Source of the DNA: Bufo bufo
Taxonomy: Eukaryota; Chordata; Amphibia; Anura; Bufonidae
Direction of reading: 5' to 3'
Assembly: GCF_905171765.1 (NCBI RefSeq)
Contig: NC_053389.1
Coordinates: forward strand, 218,494,624-218,558,623
DNA length: 64,000 nt
Part shown: piece by piece, positions 10,014-21,564 of the stretch
Position numbering within the stretch: position 1 is the first letter of the stretch
Layout: every line of letters starts with the position of its first letter
Program-made: the position numbers and the translations under genes
Notes under the pieces: generated by a model
What the model was told of the DNA's origin: nothing
Database searches by the model: none
Seen by the model: the letters and a program-made list of their open reading frames with translations, nothing else

Positions 10014-10303
10014 CAATATTGGGGATGGCAGCAGGATGACACTGTGGGGACACCAGGATGGGGACAGTGATGGAAAACTGAGAAATCTAACGTGTCAAAC
10101 TCTGTAGAGACGAGATGCGGCTGAAAGAATTTGTCATGGCGGTCTAACGGAGGAGAAGAGGAAATAGAGGGTCTACATGACAGGAGATATCCCTGGATGT
10201 AAGGGGTTTGTGGCCAAGTTTTTTTTTGGGGGGGGGGATTGCGGGAGTTGGTGCCAGAGAAAGGATCCCCCCCCGGGTGCCAAACACCCTAGGCACGCCA
10301 CTG
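10014..10303. mobile_element. Right terminal part of the 9.7 kb hAT-type element
   Basis: Non-coding sequence between the PLE A edge and the right inverted repeat. It includes a run of T followed by a G-run near 10220-10237. Ends CTAGGCACGCCACTG. Confidence 0.7.
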
Positions 10304-10616
10304 GGTAGACTACAGTACCCTGAAAGAATATCAAAATTAGGTTTTATTCACTTTAGAAAAAAGACTATGTATAAATAACTATGTATAAATATATCAGGGG
10401 TCAGTACAGAGATCTCTCCCATCATCTATTTATCCCCAGGACTGTGACTGTGACTGTAACGACTCGAGGGGACATCCTCTGCCTCTGGAGGAAAGAAGGT
10501 TTGTACACAAACATAGAAGAGGATTCTTTACGGTAAGAGCAGTGAGACTATAGAGGTGAAGATGGTGAAGTCACTAAAAGAGTTCAAGACGGGCCTGGAT
10601 GTATTTCTGGAGTGTA
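10304..10616 (+). pseudogene. CR1-like LINE, end of ORF (segment 2)
   Basis: Sequence resumes with the 8 bp duplicate GGTAGACT and then the LINE codons for YPERISKL. It continues through the segment matching 23.0-23.3 kb (GHPL, EERRF, KRGLDVF equivalents). Several indels and a partly duplicated ATAAATA stretch near 10370-10390 destroy the frame. The piece ends at the TA dinucleotide used by the Tc1-like element. Confidence 0.82.
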
Positions 10617-10836
10617 CAAACCGGATTCCAAAAAAGTTGGGACACTATACAAATCGTGAATAAAAACTGAATGCAATGATGTGGAGGTGCCAACTTCTAA
10701 TATTTTATTCAGAATAGAACATAAATCACGGAACAAAAGTTTAAACTGAGAAAATGTACCATTTTAAGGGAAAAATATGTTGAATCAGAATTTCATGGTG
10801 TCAACAAATCCCCAAAAAGTTGGGACAAGGCCATTT

Positions 10837-11859
10837 TCACCACTGTGTGCCATCTCCCCTTCTTCTTACAACACTCAACAGACGTCTGGGGAACGAGGAG
10901 ATCAGTTTCTCAAGTTTAGAAATAGGAATGCTCTCCCATTCTTGTCTAATACAGGCCTCTAACTGTTCAATCGTCTTGGGCCTTCTTTGTTGCACCTTCC
11001 GCTTTATGATGCGCCAAATGTTCTCTATAGGTGAAAGATCTGGACTGCAGACTGGCCATTTCAGTACCCGGATCCTTCTCCTACGCAGCCATGATGTTGT
11101 GATTGATGCAGAATGTGGTCTGGCATTATCTTGTTGAAAAATGCAGGGTCTTCCCTGAAATAGATGACGTCTGGATGGGAGCATATGTTGTTCTAGAACC
11201 TGAATATATTTTTCTGCATTGATGGTGCCTTTCCAGACATGCAAGCTGCCCATGCCACACGCACTCATGCAACCCCATACCATCAGAGATGCAGGCTTCT
11301 GAACTGAGCGTTGATAACAACTTGGGTTGTCCTTGTCCTCTTTGGTCCGGATGACATGGCGTCCCAGATTTCCAAAAAGAACTTCGAATCGTGACTCGTC
11401 TGACCACAGAACAGTCTTCCATTTTGCCACACTCCATTTTAAATGATCCCTGGCCAAGTGAAAACGCCTGAGCTTGTGGATCTTGCTTAGAAATGGCTTC
11501 TTCTTTGCACTGTAGAGTTTCAGCTGGCAACAGCGGATGGCACGGTGGATTGTGTTCACTGACAATGGTTTCTGGAAGTATTCCTGAGCCCATTCTGTGA
11601 TTTCCTTTACAGTAGCATTCCTGTTTGTGGTGCAGTGTCGTTTAAGGGCCCGGAGATCACGGGCATCCAGTATGGTTTTATGGCCTTGACCCTTACGCAC
11701 AGAGATTGTTCCAGATTCTCTGAATCTTCGGATGATGTTATGCACAGTTGATGATGATAGATGCAAAGTCTTTGCAATTTTTCGCTGGGTAACACCTTTC
11801 TGATATTGCTCCACTATCTTTCTGCGCAACATTGTGGGAATTGGTGATCCTCTACCCAT
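10837..11859 (-). CDS. Tc1-like transposase, intact, DD34E
   Basis: The 340-residue protein has the usual length for Tc1 transposases and an ATG start at 11859. Residues 8-115 form the paired-like double helix-turn-helix DNA-binding region ([20 protein letters not shown]; then SVNTIHRAI). The catalytic triad is D154 in WSDESRF, D244 in QQDNARPH and E279 in SPIENIW, with 34 residues between the last two, i.e. DD34E. The C-terminus is rich in Arg. The enzyme would cut and paste its own element at TA sites. No stop or frameshift is visible. Other translations on either strand in this interval are shadows of this gene. Confidence 0.95.
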   Translation of the reverse strand: MGRGSPIPTMLRRKIVEQYQKGVTQRKIAKTLHLSSSTVHNIIRRFRESGTISVRKGQGHKTILDARDLRALKRHCTTNRNATVKEITEWAQEYFQKPLSVNTIHRAIRCCQLKLYSAKKKPFLSKIHKLRRFHLARDHLKWSVAKWKTVLWSDESRFEVLFGNLGRHVIRTKEDKDNPSCYQRSVQKPASLMVWGCMSACGMGSLHVWKGTINAEKYIQVLEQHMLPSRRHLFQGRPCIFQQDNARPHSASITTSWLRRRRIRVLKWPVCSPDLSPIENIWRIIKRKVQQRRPKTIEQLEACIRQEWESIPISKLEKLISSFPRRLLSVVRRRGDGTQW

Positions 11860-11893
11860 CTTGGCTTCTGAGAGACACTGCCACTCTTAGAAG

Positions 11894-11905
11894 CTCTTTT
11901 TATAC
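11894..11905 (-). promoter_or_regulatory. TATA-like box of the Tc1-like transposase
   Basis: On the minus strand GTATAAAAAGAG lies about 35-45 bp upstream of the ATG at 11859, inside the element. Position and sequence fit a core promoter; there is no direct evidence of use. Confidence 0.45.
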
Positions 11906-12210
11906 CCAATCATGTTGCCAATTGACCTAATTAGTGTTAATTGGTCTTCCAGCTCTTCGTTATGCTCAAATTTACTTTTTCCAGCCTCTTATTGCTACTT
12001 GTCCCAACTTTTTTGGGATTTGTTGACACTGTGAAAATTGGAATCAACGTATTTTTCCTTTAAAATGATACATTTACTCGGATTAAACGTTTGATCTGTC
12101 ATCTACGTTCTATTACAAATAAAATATTGACATTTGCCATCTCCACATCATTGCATTCAGGTTTTATTTACAATTTGTTTAGTGTCCCAACTTTTTTGAA
12201 ATCCGGTTTG

Positions 12211-12417
12211 TAATAATAATACAGGTTATAGCTACTAGAGAGGGGTCATTGATCCAGGGAGTTATTCTAATTGCCTTATTGGAGTCCAGAAGGAATTTTT
12301 TTCCACTAAAGTGGGGAAACTTGGCTTCTACCTAAGTTTTTTTTTGCCTTTCTCTGGATCCACTTGCAGGATAACAGATGTCTTTTTTCAGTCTTATAAA
12401 CTATGTTACTACGTTAC
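12211..12417 (+). mobile_element. CR1-like LINE 3' untranslated region and tail (segment 3)
   Basis: This resumes after the right TA duplicate of the Tc1-like element and follows 23312-23544 closely: CTACTAGAGAGGGGTCATTG, the T-rich stretch before TTTTGCCTT, and a terminal ATGTTACTACGTTAC. No coding capacity. The decayed hAT pseudogene sequence begins directly afterwards. Confidence 0.85.
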
Positions 12418-12479
12418 CTTGCTTAGTTGGAGTTGGCAGGGAGACAGCCAGCGGGATGTTTGCTGCTTGATGCACTTTA

Positions 12480-14190
12480 GCAAGTGATCAGCTGTGTGGC
12501 TAGTCTCGCCCAGGCCAATCAGCTATAACACGGCATGGCAATGCTTCACTTTGCACATATAATGGGAAGGAGTGGGAGCAATGCTCTGCCCTGCTACTGT
12601 TGGGGACTGGAGGATGTCCATGGAGTTGGATGTGGAGGAGGCGGCTAAGCGCCTGGTGTGGGAACCAGACCGACATAAACGTAGAGGTGTCCATAGGGCC
12701 CGTCCTTCTTGCTGCGGTGCTCCCTCATTGCAAAAAACATTGACTTGGTGAGCTGTGTAAGGCATCAACTGTCCTAGCTGGTACCAGCTGCTCTAGGTGT
12801 CCACGGTGGCATGCATCTTGTCACACAGCAGCCCAGATTCTCACCACATTATAGTACAAGATAGGCATAGCTTTTTTTGAGAAATAATGCCAGCTAGGTA
12901 TTTTCCAGTGAGAATGAGCTTATGCCATCAGCATCCTAAAGACAGTAGAGTCAACTAAGTGGCACGACAGCGACTGCAAATTGGCCAATTGGGAGTTAAG
13001 TTTGTGCACCAGCGGATTTCTGGGAGTGTAGAGTTGGCCAAACGTTGTGTTATCTATGGCTGACAATGGAATGGAGGAGGAGGGGGAGGAATAGGCTGAG
13101 CAGGATAAGTAACTGATGATGACGATGACAAGTGCACTGTATTGCCTGTGGATGCGGCCTGGCTGCCATGAAGGAGACTGGTAAAAGAATGACTCTCTTG
13201 TTGCAGTAGCTGGTGGCTACTTCTATTTTCCCACTGGATCTGGTGATACCACTTCATGTGCTGCAAAAACTGTGGTGCCTATGTCTGTTTGAACACCCAT
13301 GGCTTACTTTAATTTTGCAGATCTTGCTCATGGCAAAGATTTTGTTTTCTGGCACTATGAAAAACTGTGAGATGGGAGATACTCGCTCAGTGTGCATATA
13401 GCTAGCAGCAGACGAGCTTGGCTTAAGTCTGGCACATTTGAGCCTGCATTTGCAGAATCATCAGCATCACCAGTTCCCAAGATGACCATAATAGAAGCAG
13501 ATCTGGCTCTGGTAGTTTTTTGGGAGATTCTGGCCGTATGTTGCCTCTGCTCTTTAATGCCGCTGCGGCCACCACCCTCCATCTCTGATGTTACTTCTCA
13601 GCACCCCAATCTGTCTCTAAGAGTCCTCACCCTCCCCGTCATTTCAGACGGCAATATGTCATTGTGGGCTCCTTGGCCCACCTCCCAATTACCTGTTCTG
13701 TATTTGCTCCAGTGTGCCACTATCTCTACCACTGCCCCTACCACCACAACCATTGACTATTTTCCATAGCCCTTGGTCTCTAGGAGGGGTCAGTGAAGAC
13801 AGAGAGGATGCTGAAACTGAAAGGCTTCTCTGGGATTGCAAGGAGGAGGAGCAGGAGAAATGCTGTGAACCCTGGGTCCAAGACATGGTGTCAGACTAAG
13901 AGCTGACATCCACATCATCCTGCTGTGACTGAGAGAAGGAGTGAGCCATCCAGTCCACAATCTCATCCTCTGCATCATCAATAATAATAATGTGGTGGCT
14001 ATCAGAAGCCATGGAGAACTGTGTCCTACCACTACTACTGACCGGATGGCTTGTGCTGCTACTACTGCTACTACCCACATCCTGATTCTTGCATGACAAG
14101 GCCTTGGTCAGTTCAGTACAGAGCTGCAAGAGGAGTGGGTTGGATCTCCAGAGTCTTTGGGATCTGATCAGCAAGGGAGCTGGCATACCT
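12480..14190 (-). pseudogene. Decayed hAT (BED-finger) transposase pseudogene H1
   Basis: On the minus strand, short open pieces in different frames give recognisable hAT blocks in order: acidic/serine-rich N-terminal sequence (14.19-13.4 kb), a BED-like segment ending LMQHMKWYH (about 13.25 kb), and a block reading TAHQVNVF (about 12.75 kb) that corresponds to AHWVNV in the other copies. It aligns throughout with 33.2-37.4 kb (H3), sharing motifs such as the GAAGCAG...TCTGG block at 13.49/36.47 kb and the ATC CAGTCCACAATCTCATC region at 13.95/37.26 kb. Many frameshifts; no function remains. The C-terminal dimerisation region is not found here. Confidence 0.65.
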
Positions 14191-14850
14191 GTAAGATTGT
14201 AAGAAGTAATGTAGAGCGCCAGCTCAGGGTATTAAGACTGGCGTCTAAAACGCTGGTCTTAATAAATTACCCAATAGTGTTCACAATGAGCACCATATTT
14301 ATAAAGCACATGTTCTAATTCTATTGACCGGGAAGTTGGGTAAAGTAGGGAAAGCATGACTTTTATGAAATAATTTCTTCACAAATAAAAAAAAGTACAC
14401 TCATCTGAAATCTTATGGGGAAAGGGGAGGCTTACTAGCTGTGTGGCCCTGTGATATATGTGCACATCCCTGGTGTAGAGGCATAGCTTTAGAAAAGTAA
14501 ATCTCCCTGGCAAGATGCCCTCCATATACTGTATATGGTGCTTAGGTGCTGCATCATCAGATGCAGTCCTGGTGCCCAAACATGCAATGAGGCGGGTGCG
14601 AGTGTGATGCTTCATGAAAAGGGGTACAATGTTCCACAGAAAGATGTATAACTAATGACATGGGGCATGGGGCATGTTATGAACAAAAATTCTGCCCCCC
14701 AGATGGCTCCGGATAAAAGGTGAAAAGTATGCTGGCGGAGAGTTAGTAGTTAAGGATGTAGCTATAAGAGGTGCAGAGGTAGCAGATCAATGGTAGGTGG
14801 GGGGGGGAGATTGTGCAAATTTTTCATGCCGGATGTAACAACCACCAGTG
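14191..14850. other. Unassigned repeat-rich DNA
   Basis: No coding signal and no boundaries that I can support. Short open frames on the minus strand near 14.4-14.6 kb lack any family resemblance. It may be the 5' flank of the H1 element. Confidence 0.4.
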
Positions 14851-15107
14851 GGCAGCACAGTGGCTCAGTGGTTGCAGCACTGGTATGCTAGGTTCAAATA
14901 CCACCAAGGACAACATCTGCATGGAGTTTTTATGTTCTCCCCATGTCTGTGAGGGTTTCCTCCGGATTCTCCGGTTTCCTCCCACACTCCAAAGAATTAC
15001 TGATAGGGAACTTAGATTGTGAGCTCCACTGAGGACAGCAAGTGATGCTAATGTCTGTAAAGCTCCCCGGAATATGTCAGCGCTATATAAGTGAGTAAAA
15101 TAAATGA
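14851..15107 (+). mobile_element. tRNA-derived SINE-like repeat
   Basis: The head GGCAGCACAGTGGCTCAGTG contains an A-box-like TGGCTCAGTGG (14861-14871), and GGTTCAAATACC (14891-14902) is a B box. The box spacing is about 30 bp, shorter than in a tRNA, so part of the head is deleted. The body continues with TCTCCCCATGTCTGTGAGGG, a TCCTCCGG-rich stretch and GCGCTATATAAGTGAGTAAA, ending in AATAAATGAAAAAA. I recall closely similar repeats from fish and frogs. Confidence 0.72.
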
Positions 15108-16064
15108 AAAAATACTCCAAGAACCAAGAGAAAAATAGAGGATTCAACAAAAACAAAGACATGTAATTCTAAAGGATGGGACTAAGTGAATGTGCCTGCG
15201 TTATCTCCTGATTTCTGCTTTATCTCCTGAGTTATAAGTGTTTGGGTAGTAATGACCAGTATGGAATTGGGGGGGGGGGGGGGGGGAGGGGGCTGTGACT
15301 TTTGCACAGTTCTGTATGTAGCTACGTTTGATGCGCTCCGGCATGGCATCTGTTCTCTATAGCGCTCACTCCTGTCACAATTACAGGGAAAGCAGCACAT
15401 ACTGGGCCGGTTGACGTCTCATGAAGACTGATTTACTATTGTGAGGTTTAGTCATCCGTATGTTTGGCTCTGCAGTTTCCTACAAACATTCATCCATCAC
15501 ACAGGCCTTGTTACTATAATGTATCAGATGCCAAGCAGAAGACGACAGAAGCCAGCACCACGCACAAAACGAGAGACCACACGCCGAGGTGAGCACATGT
15601 CTGGCACCGATCTATCTTCTTCTAGAGCAGCTGTACCCAGCAGGACTGGATAAAGCACCGTACCATGAGGAAACGTACACTCTACAGCAACTGGGCCATG
15701 TGATCTTAACAGCAGCGACAGATTGGATGGACCGCTGTCTGCCAGGACTCATTTCACTCTAATCATTAAAAATAAGCTGCTGGATGATGCTTCCGTCATG
15801 GATCCATGCTTATAATGGGGGGTGAACTTTAGTGTAATGCAGCTCTACATTTACCAAGGTTTGCTTTGTTTTTTTCTCATTGCTACAGTCATCTTTATGT
15901 GATAATTGGAATAATTCCTCATTTTATCTCAAAAATATGTGCTTGAATCCATGGACAAAGAAAAGGAGGAGAGAGGAAGGATCTGAACATTGTGGTGTTC
16001 TACAGTGTCACCTCTGCTTCATGCACTTAACCAACTAAATTTCACCATATAAAAGGGTGAGTTT
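15108..16064. other. Non-coding stretch with a G homopolymer
   Basis: An 18 bp G-run at 15269-15286 followed by GGGGG is the only clear landmark. No open frame resembles a protein family. The text at 16.03-16.06 kb is the flank of the next miniature element. Confidence 0.5.
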
Positions 16065-16609
16065 GGGTACTTTCACACTTGCGTCAAAGTTTTCCGGTAT
16101 TGAGTTGTGTCCTAGGGGTTCAATACTGGAAAAAAACGGTTTTACCCTAATGCATTCTGAATGGAAAGCAATCCGTTCAGGATGCATCAGGATGTCTTCA
16201 GTTCAGTCCTTTTACGGTATTTGGACAGAGAAAAAAACGAAGCATACTGCATTTTTCTCTCCGACCAAAAATCCTGAACACTTGCCGGAATGCCGGATAC
16301 AGCATTTTTTTCCATAGGAATGTATTAGTGCCAGATCCGGCATTAAAATTGCTGCTTTGACGGATCCGGTCTTCCGGCCTGCGCATGCACAGACCTTTAA
16401 AAATGTAAAAAAAATAAAAATACCGGATCTGTTTTTCCGGATGACCCCTGAGAGACGGATCCGGTATTGCAATGCATTTGTGAGATGGATCTGCATCTGG
16501 ATCCGTCTACAAATGGTTCCCGTTTGCATACAGATTTCCAGATACGGCAGACAGTTCCGGCGACGGAACTGCCTGCCGGAATCCAGCAACGCAAGTGTGA
16601 AAGTAGCCC
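16065..16609. mobile_element. Harbinger-type MITE, 545 bp
   Basis: Inverted tips GGGTACTTTCACACTTGCG and CGCAAGTGTGAAAGTAGCCC. Internal sequence (GCATTCTGAATGGA, CCGTTCAGGATGCATCAGG, many CCGGATCCG motifs) is shared with the longer relative at 33279-34047. The right flank is TAA; the left is TTT, a probable mutated duplicate of the TWA target of PIF/Harbinger elements. Open frames on both strands are palindrome translations. Confidence 0.75.
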
Positions 16610-17447
16610 TAATAGGACAGAGACACCTATCCGTTGTGGGGCTTATCTACCAGGTGAATAAAAGGGTGAAAAAATTTAGTTTGTCTGATCCTTCTTTCCC
16701 TCTACACCATCATCTGTTTGGAGAGGGATGGGATCTCCCCATCCACATTACCTTGTTGGCTGAACCCACTGTTCTTTGCAGTTTTGACCAACAATGCGCT
16801 AAAGCGTATGGGCCCTTTCAGACTGATCTCAATGTCAATAAGCTTCTTGCCTTTTCCTTTCCCGTGCCGATCTCTGTACAAGCAATGGAAGATGGTGAAC
16901 TCGCTATACTTCTTCCCCTAGCAACACCAGTTTCATGTAGAATTTCAGTAAGGGAAATGCTATGGATATGCCTATAGATAATGAATTGAACATACCTTGC
17001 AAAATGACGTAATACAGGTCAAAGAAAAATCCTCTCTCCAGCTCTGTGATGCATATCGGTAGTGTCTAAATCCCATGCACAGTAATCATGTGACAATGGA
17101 AGCCTCATCCCAAACTCACCATGTGACTCACCATAAACACTATTATTAGGGTTATTTATTCTTATTTTTATATTACATTACTCATCGTTATTATCACAGT
17201 GCATGTGCTATATCCAGCAGCTGCTTCAAACCCACATGACTTTACCATGTCACATGATCCTGTGACATCACAAGGTCTTCAAGGAGCATGGGATTTAGAC
17301 ACTATCGATGCATGTCTGACAACAGGAAAGAACTGCAGAGTTGCAGATAAAAGGTATATGAAAAATTACAGACACAAATAACTTCATAAAATTAAATATA
17401 TCAATGGCCACAAAACGGCAGCGAAGCACACTAAGTATAGTGGCTAA
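16610..17447. other. Non-coding stretch, no recognised feature
   Basis: AT-rich DNA with no persuasive open frame, repeat boundary or RNA motif. Ends at the CTAA that precedes the TTAA-type element. Confidence 0.5.
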
Positions 17448-20400
17448 CCCCTTAGTGACTACCAATACGCCTTTTTACAGTGGTCACTAAGAGGCCTTAG
17501 GCTGGGCCTTTTCATGGTGGCCTGGTCTAAGCACTGCAAGGGTCCGGCGTGCAGCAGAGAGTGGGGCTTGGCTCTCACATGAGAGCAGCGCTCCTGCTTT
17601 AACAGTCCAGACCAGCAGGAGTGCCGATCTGGGCTGTTTAACTCCTTACATGCCACAGGCAATGGCGCCCGCCGCAAGCAGTGACAGAGGGAGCGGACTC
17701 TTTCTTCCATAGGCACCCTACACATGCGATCGCGGGGTAACAATCTGTGTAATGGCTGGCTGTGGCCTGGTTTAGGCCCCAAGCATATCTTGAGTGTTTT
17801 CCTGAGGCTGTGCCTCTCTGGCACAGCATGCTGGTCAATGTCAGTATAGAAATGACATTACAATGCAATGCACTATAGTTATAGTGCTTTGTATTTTAAA
17901 GGCAATCAAAAGATTACCTGTTATAGTCCCCTTGTAGGACTATTAAGTGGTAAAAAAAAGTTATACAAAATAAAAAAATTCCCCCAAAAAAACTCATTTT
18001 TTTCTATTGAAAATACGCTTTTCAATTAAAAAAATTGCAAAAATAAAATCTCCCCCACATGTTTGGTATTGCCACGTCTGTAACGAACCGCATTACACAA
18101 ATATAATATCAATCATCCCATACAGTGTACAACATTAAGAGCGAGGGCAGACTAATAAGCATGTTGAAATGAGGGAAGAGGAGGACGAGAAAAGGAAGAT
18201 TGAACCATATACCCTTTTTTGTGGTGGAAGGGGTTCATGAGAATACAGTGTATTCAGTACATTATAAAAAACACATTTAAAGTGCCTTTATGTTCAGCCG
18301 CTTTCTTCTGGTGGAGTAGAGAAGTCAGGGGCAATCCAGGCCTTGTTCATTTTTATAAGAGTCAACCTGTCAGCATTTTTAGTTGACAGGTGGATGCGCT
18401 TATCAGTTATTATGCCCCCAGCAGCACTAAATACCCGCGCTGACAAAACGCTGGCGGCAGGGCAGGCCAGCACCTCCAAGGCGTAAAGCGCCGGTTCGTG
18501 CCACGTGTTCAGCTTGGACACCCAGTAGTTGTAAGGCACAGAGGGATCATTGAGGATGCTGACACAGTCTGCTACGTACTCCTTCACCATCTTCCCAAAA
18601 TTTTCCCTCCTTGTGACACTAGGCCACGCATCAGGGTGGGGTGTCATGAAACTGTCCCAGGCTTTGGAGAGTGTTGCCCTGCCTCTGTTGGAACTGCTTT
18701 CTGTTCCCCTCATCTCCTCTCCTCAGCTGCCCAAGGAACTACGTGCTCTGCCGCCAGCGTTGTAAGCTGGAAATTTTTGAAGCAATTTTTTTACAAGGAC
18801 CTTCTGTTATTGCACCATTGTGCTCGTCCTCTCCACCACAGGAATGAGAGATGAGAAGTACTCTTTGTAACAGGGGTCGAGAAGGGTCAACAACCAGTAA
18901 TCGGTGTTGTCCAAAATGCGTAAAACGCGTGGGTCACTGGAAAGGCAGCCTAACATAAAGTCAGCCATGTGTGCCAGAGTCCCAACAGGCAAAACTGTGC
19001 TGTCATCATCAGGAGGATGACTCTCAATCTCCTCATCCTCTTCCTCCTCTTCTGCTCATCCACACAGAACAGATGGAATTAAACTTCCATGGGTACTACC
19101 CTCTGTAGCGTAGGCAACCGTCTCCTGCTCCTCCTCCTCCTCATCATCATCCAATTTGCGCTGAGAAGACGAACTGAGGGTGGTCTGGATATCACCCTGT
19201 GCAATGTCTTCCCCCATTTCCACCTCTTCCACATGCAAAGCGTCTGCCTTAATTGTGAGCAGCGAGCATTTGAGTAGACACAGAAGTGGGATGGTGACGC
19301 TGATAATAATAGCGTTATCGCCGCTCACCATCTGTGTTGATTCCTCAAAGTTTCTTAAAACCTCACAGAAGTCAGACATGCATGGCCACTCGTCGCTTGT
19401 GAAGAGCGAAAGCTGACTGGAAAGGCCGACGACCATGTTGCAGCTGGTATTCCACTACTGCCCTCTGCTGCTCACAAAGCCTGGCCAAAATATGGAACGT
19501 GGAGTTCCAACACGTGCTCACGTCGCACAACAGTCAGTGAGCTGGCAATTGTAAGCGCTGCTGCAGCGTTGACAGACCGGCGGAAACTGTCGATGACTTG
19601 CGGAAATGGGCACACACGTGGCGCACCTTCACCAGTAGCTCAGGCAAATTGGGGTAGGTTTTGAGAAACTGCTGAACTACTAAGTTGAAGACGTGGGCTA
19701 GGCATGTGATTATGTGAGCTTGCCGAGCTCCAAAGCCGCCACCAAGTTACTGCCATTATCAGACACAACTATGCCTGGTTCAAGGTTGAGTGGCGAGAGT
19801 ATGGTCTCTTATCCACTGCCACAGCTCTGCGGCCGGTGGTGTGCTGTTTGTCACCTAAGCAGATCAGCTTAAGCACGGCCTGTTGACGCTTCCCCACTGC
19901 AGTGCTACACTGCTTCCAGCTACCGACTGATGGCTGACTAGTGCTGCAAGAGGATATTTCTGAGGTGGAAGTGGAGGAGGAGGTGGAGGAGTAGAAGTGG
20001 AGGTTGGAGCCACTAACGTAAGTGGTGGCGGCAACCCTGGTGGACTTAGGGCCCGCAATCCTTGGCGTCGGTAGCACCTGTGCCATCCAAGGGTACAACT
20101 CGCTCCCGGCCTCCACAACGTTCACCCAGTGTGCCGTCAGGGAAATGTAGCATCCCTGGCCAAAAGCACTTGTCCATGTGTCAGTGGTTAAGTGGACCTT
20201 CCCAGTAACTGCGTTGTTCAGGGCACGGGTGATGTTATGGGACACATGCTGGTGTAAGGCGGGCACGGCACACAATGAAAAATAGTGGCAGCTGGGGACT
20301 GCGTAACGAGGGATGGCAGCCGACATCAGGATGCGGAAGGCCTCAGTGTCCACAAGCCTAAATGAAAATCACTAAAACAGGAGGGTAGCACGGAAGCACT

Positions 20401-20459
20401 GAAAAACTATAAGGAAAAAAATAGAACATGTAAAAAACAAATAAAAGCGGCCAAACTAG

Positions 20460-21564
20460 TGTCACGGCTGAGGATGGGGGAAATCCTCAGCCGTGCGGTG
20501 ATGGGAGATGTCCAGTCGCTACTCGCCAGGAACACAGAATCAGGGAGCAGGTCACCTCCTGTTGCGTCCCTAACGCTGACCCTGTCTCCTACCTGCATGG
20601 GCCGACCTTGATGGTAGGAGGACCCATGCGCAGGAACCTCGGATCCCTGGCTTACCCTCCGACCGGTCCCTGGGCTAAGGAGCAGGGTAAGACAACCCAC
20701 TCCTCCTAAGCACGGAGGAGCAGGAGTCTCACTGGCCAAGCAGCATGAAGAAGGGAGGTACATAAACATGACTATGGATAAGACAGGTGAACCAAACAGT
20801 TCCACACAAACCTGTCTCAGCCTTGCTGACTGGAACCGGTGCTAGGGCTGTCCACACAGACAAAGGTAAACAGCACACACATGAAGACACAAAGGGACCA
20901 GGACATCCATAGCTGCACAAAAACCAAAGACACAAGACATCAACAACACATCACGGTATTAGAACTTATGACCGGAAGGGTGGCCCTTACGAGAAGATAG
21001 AAATCACAGGAGGCTGCTACAGCAAAGCATGACTGAAGCATCCTACTGAGCCATGCCAAAGTGAGAGGCTTTATAGGCCTAAGAGGTCACACCCAACGGT
21101 CAGACACACCCAGTGACATCACACACACTGGGAAGGGAGTTAACCCTTCCAGCACCACAGGAAAAGGAAAACACCAACTTAAAGGGAAAGTGTCCAACAC
21201 AACAAACACATTGTGGTTGTTGCCGCAGGCAACGACATGGGTGGCAACCGTGTCCTGGGAGTCAGCCCCAAGGCAGGGACACTGCCACCACATGTACATA
21301 ACGACAAACGTTGCCACGGGCAACCACAGTGCATGAAAGGTGTCCGTGCACACCACACACTACACAGAGTGCCCACAGACAAACTACAGTGCATACATAC
21401 ACGCACACAAACTCCAAAGGGACCGCACACATACCTGTTGTCCGCGGCAACCGCACTTGAGGCAAACAACATCAAGCCTCAAGCTGCGGTTGAAACAACA
21501 ACCCAAACCACGGGCAACTGTATGCGGCTCCCAAGGAGTCACGGCCAAAACCGTGGCCGTGACA
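20460..21564. mobile_element. Solo LTR, 1105 bp, TSD ACTAG
   Basis: Begins TGTCACGGC and ends GCCGTGACA (TG...CA ends, 9 bp inverted tips), flanked by the perfect 5 bp duplication ACTAG at 20455-20459 and 21565-21569. Removing it and one duplicate joins the LINE codons for AAKLETER. Size, ends and 5 bp duplication indicate a Ty3/gypsy-type LTR. The text CCTACCTGCATGGGCCG resembles CCTACTTGCACGGCCCG in the LTR at 41.9 kb, so the two may be related families. Internal element sequence is absent. Confidence 0.9.

Larger units (their letters stand above)
592..10303. mobile_element. 9.7 kb hAT-type composite insertion with 8 bp target duplication
   Basis: The ends are inverted repeats: CAGTGGCGTGCC at the left and GGCACGCCACTG at the right. 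They are flanked by the perfect 8 bp duplication GGTAGACT (584-591 and 10304-10311) inside LINE coding sequence. An 8 bp duplication with CA/TG ends is typical of hAT elements. No hAT transposase is visible inside. The recognisable element body is only about 592-1400 and 10014-10303; the rest is later insertions (minisatellite, foldback, unclassified repeat, PLE A). The most economical reading is a non-autonomous hAT element, originally perhaps 1-2 kb, swollen by nested insertions. Confidence 0.82.
10617..12210 (-). mobile_element. Complete Tc1-like transposon (Tc1/mariner)
   Basis: The 1594 bp element is flanked by TA on both sides (10615-10616, 12211-12212), the expected Tc1/mariner duplication. 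Outer tips read CAAACCGGATT and its complement. The motif AAAAAGTTGGGACA occurs twice in each terminal region: at the tip (about 10631) and about 190 bp inward (about 10815), mirrored at about 12000 and 12185. This is the IR/DR layout of long-repeat Tc1-like elements such as Sleeping Beauty, with two transposase sites per end. The transposase frame is uninterrupted, so the element is young or recently inactivated at most. Confidence 0.93.
139..12417 (+). mobile_element. Truncated CR1-like LINE split by two DNA transposons
   Basis: The LINE occupies three separated pieces, 139-591, 10304-10616 and 12211-12417. Together they follow the order of the longer related copy at 20.36-23.54 kb: reverse transcriptase C-terminus, end of the ORF, then the 3' untranslated region ending in TATGTTACTACGTTAC. 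The first gap is an element with an 8 bp duplication, the second a Tc1-like element with a TA duplication. Removing both restores continuity. The LINE lacks its 5' part; bases 1-138 upstream do not match the related copy and contain only a short palindrome. Assignment to the CR1/L2 group rests on protein resemblance and the octamer-repeat tail. Confidence 0.85.

Noticed and set aside
2918..10018. TACAATA as the target duplication of PLE A
   Set aside because: The same heptamer occurs at the internal pseudo-LTR junction (7894), so at least one copy belongs to the element itself.
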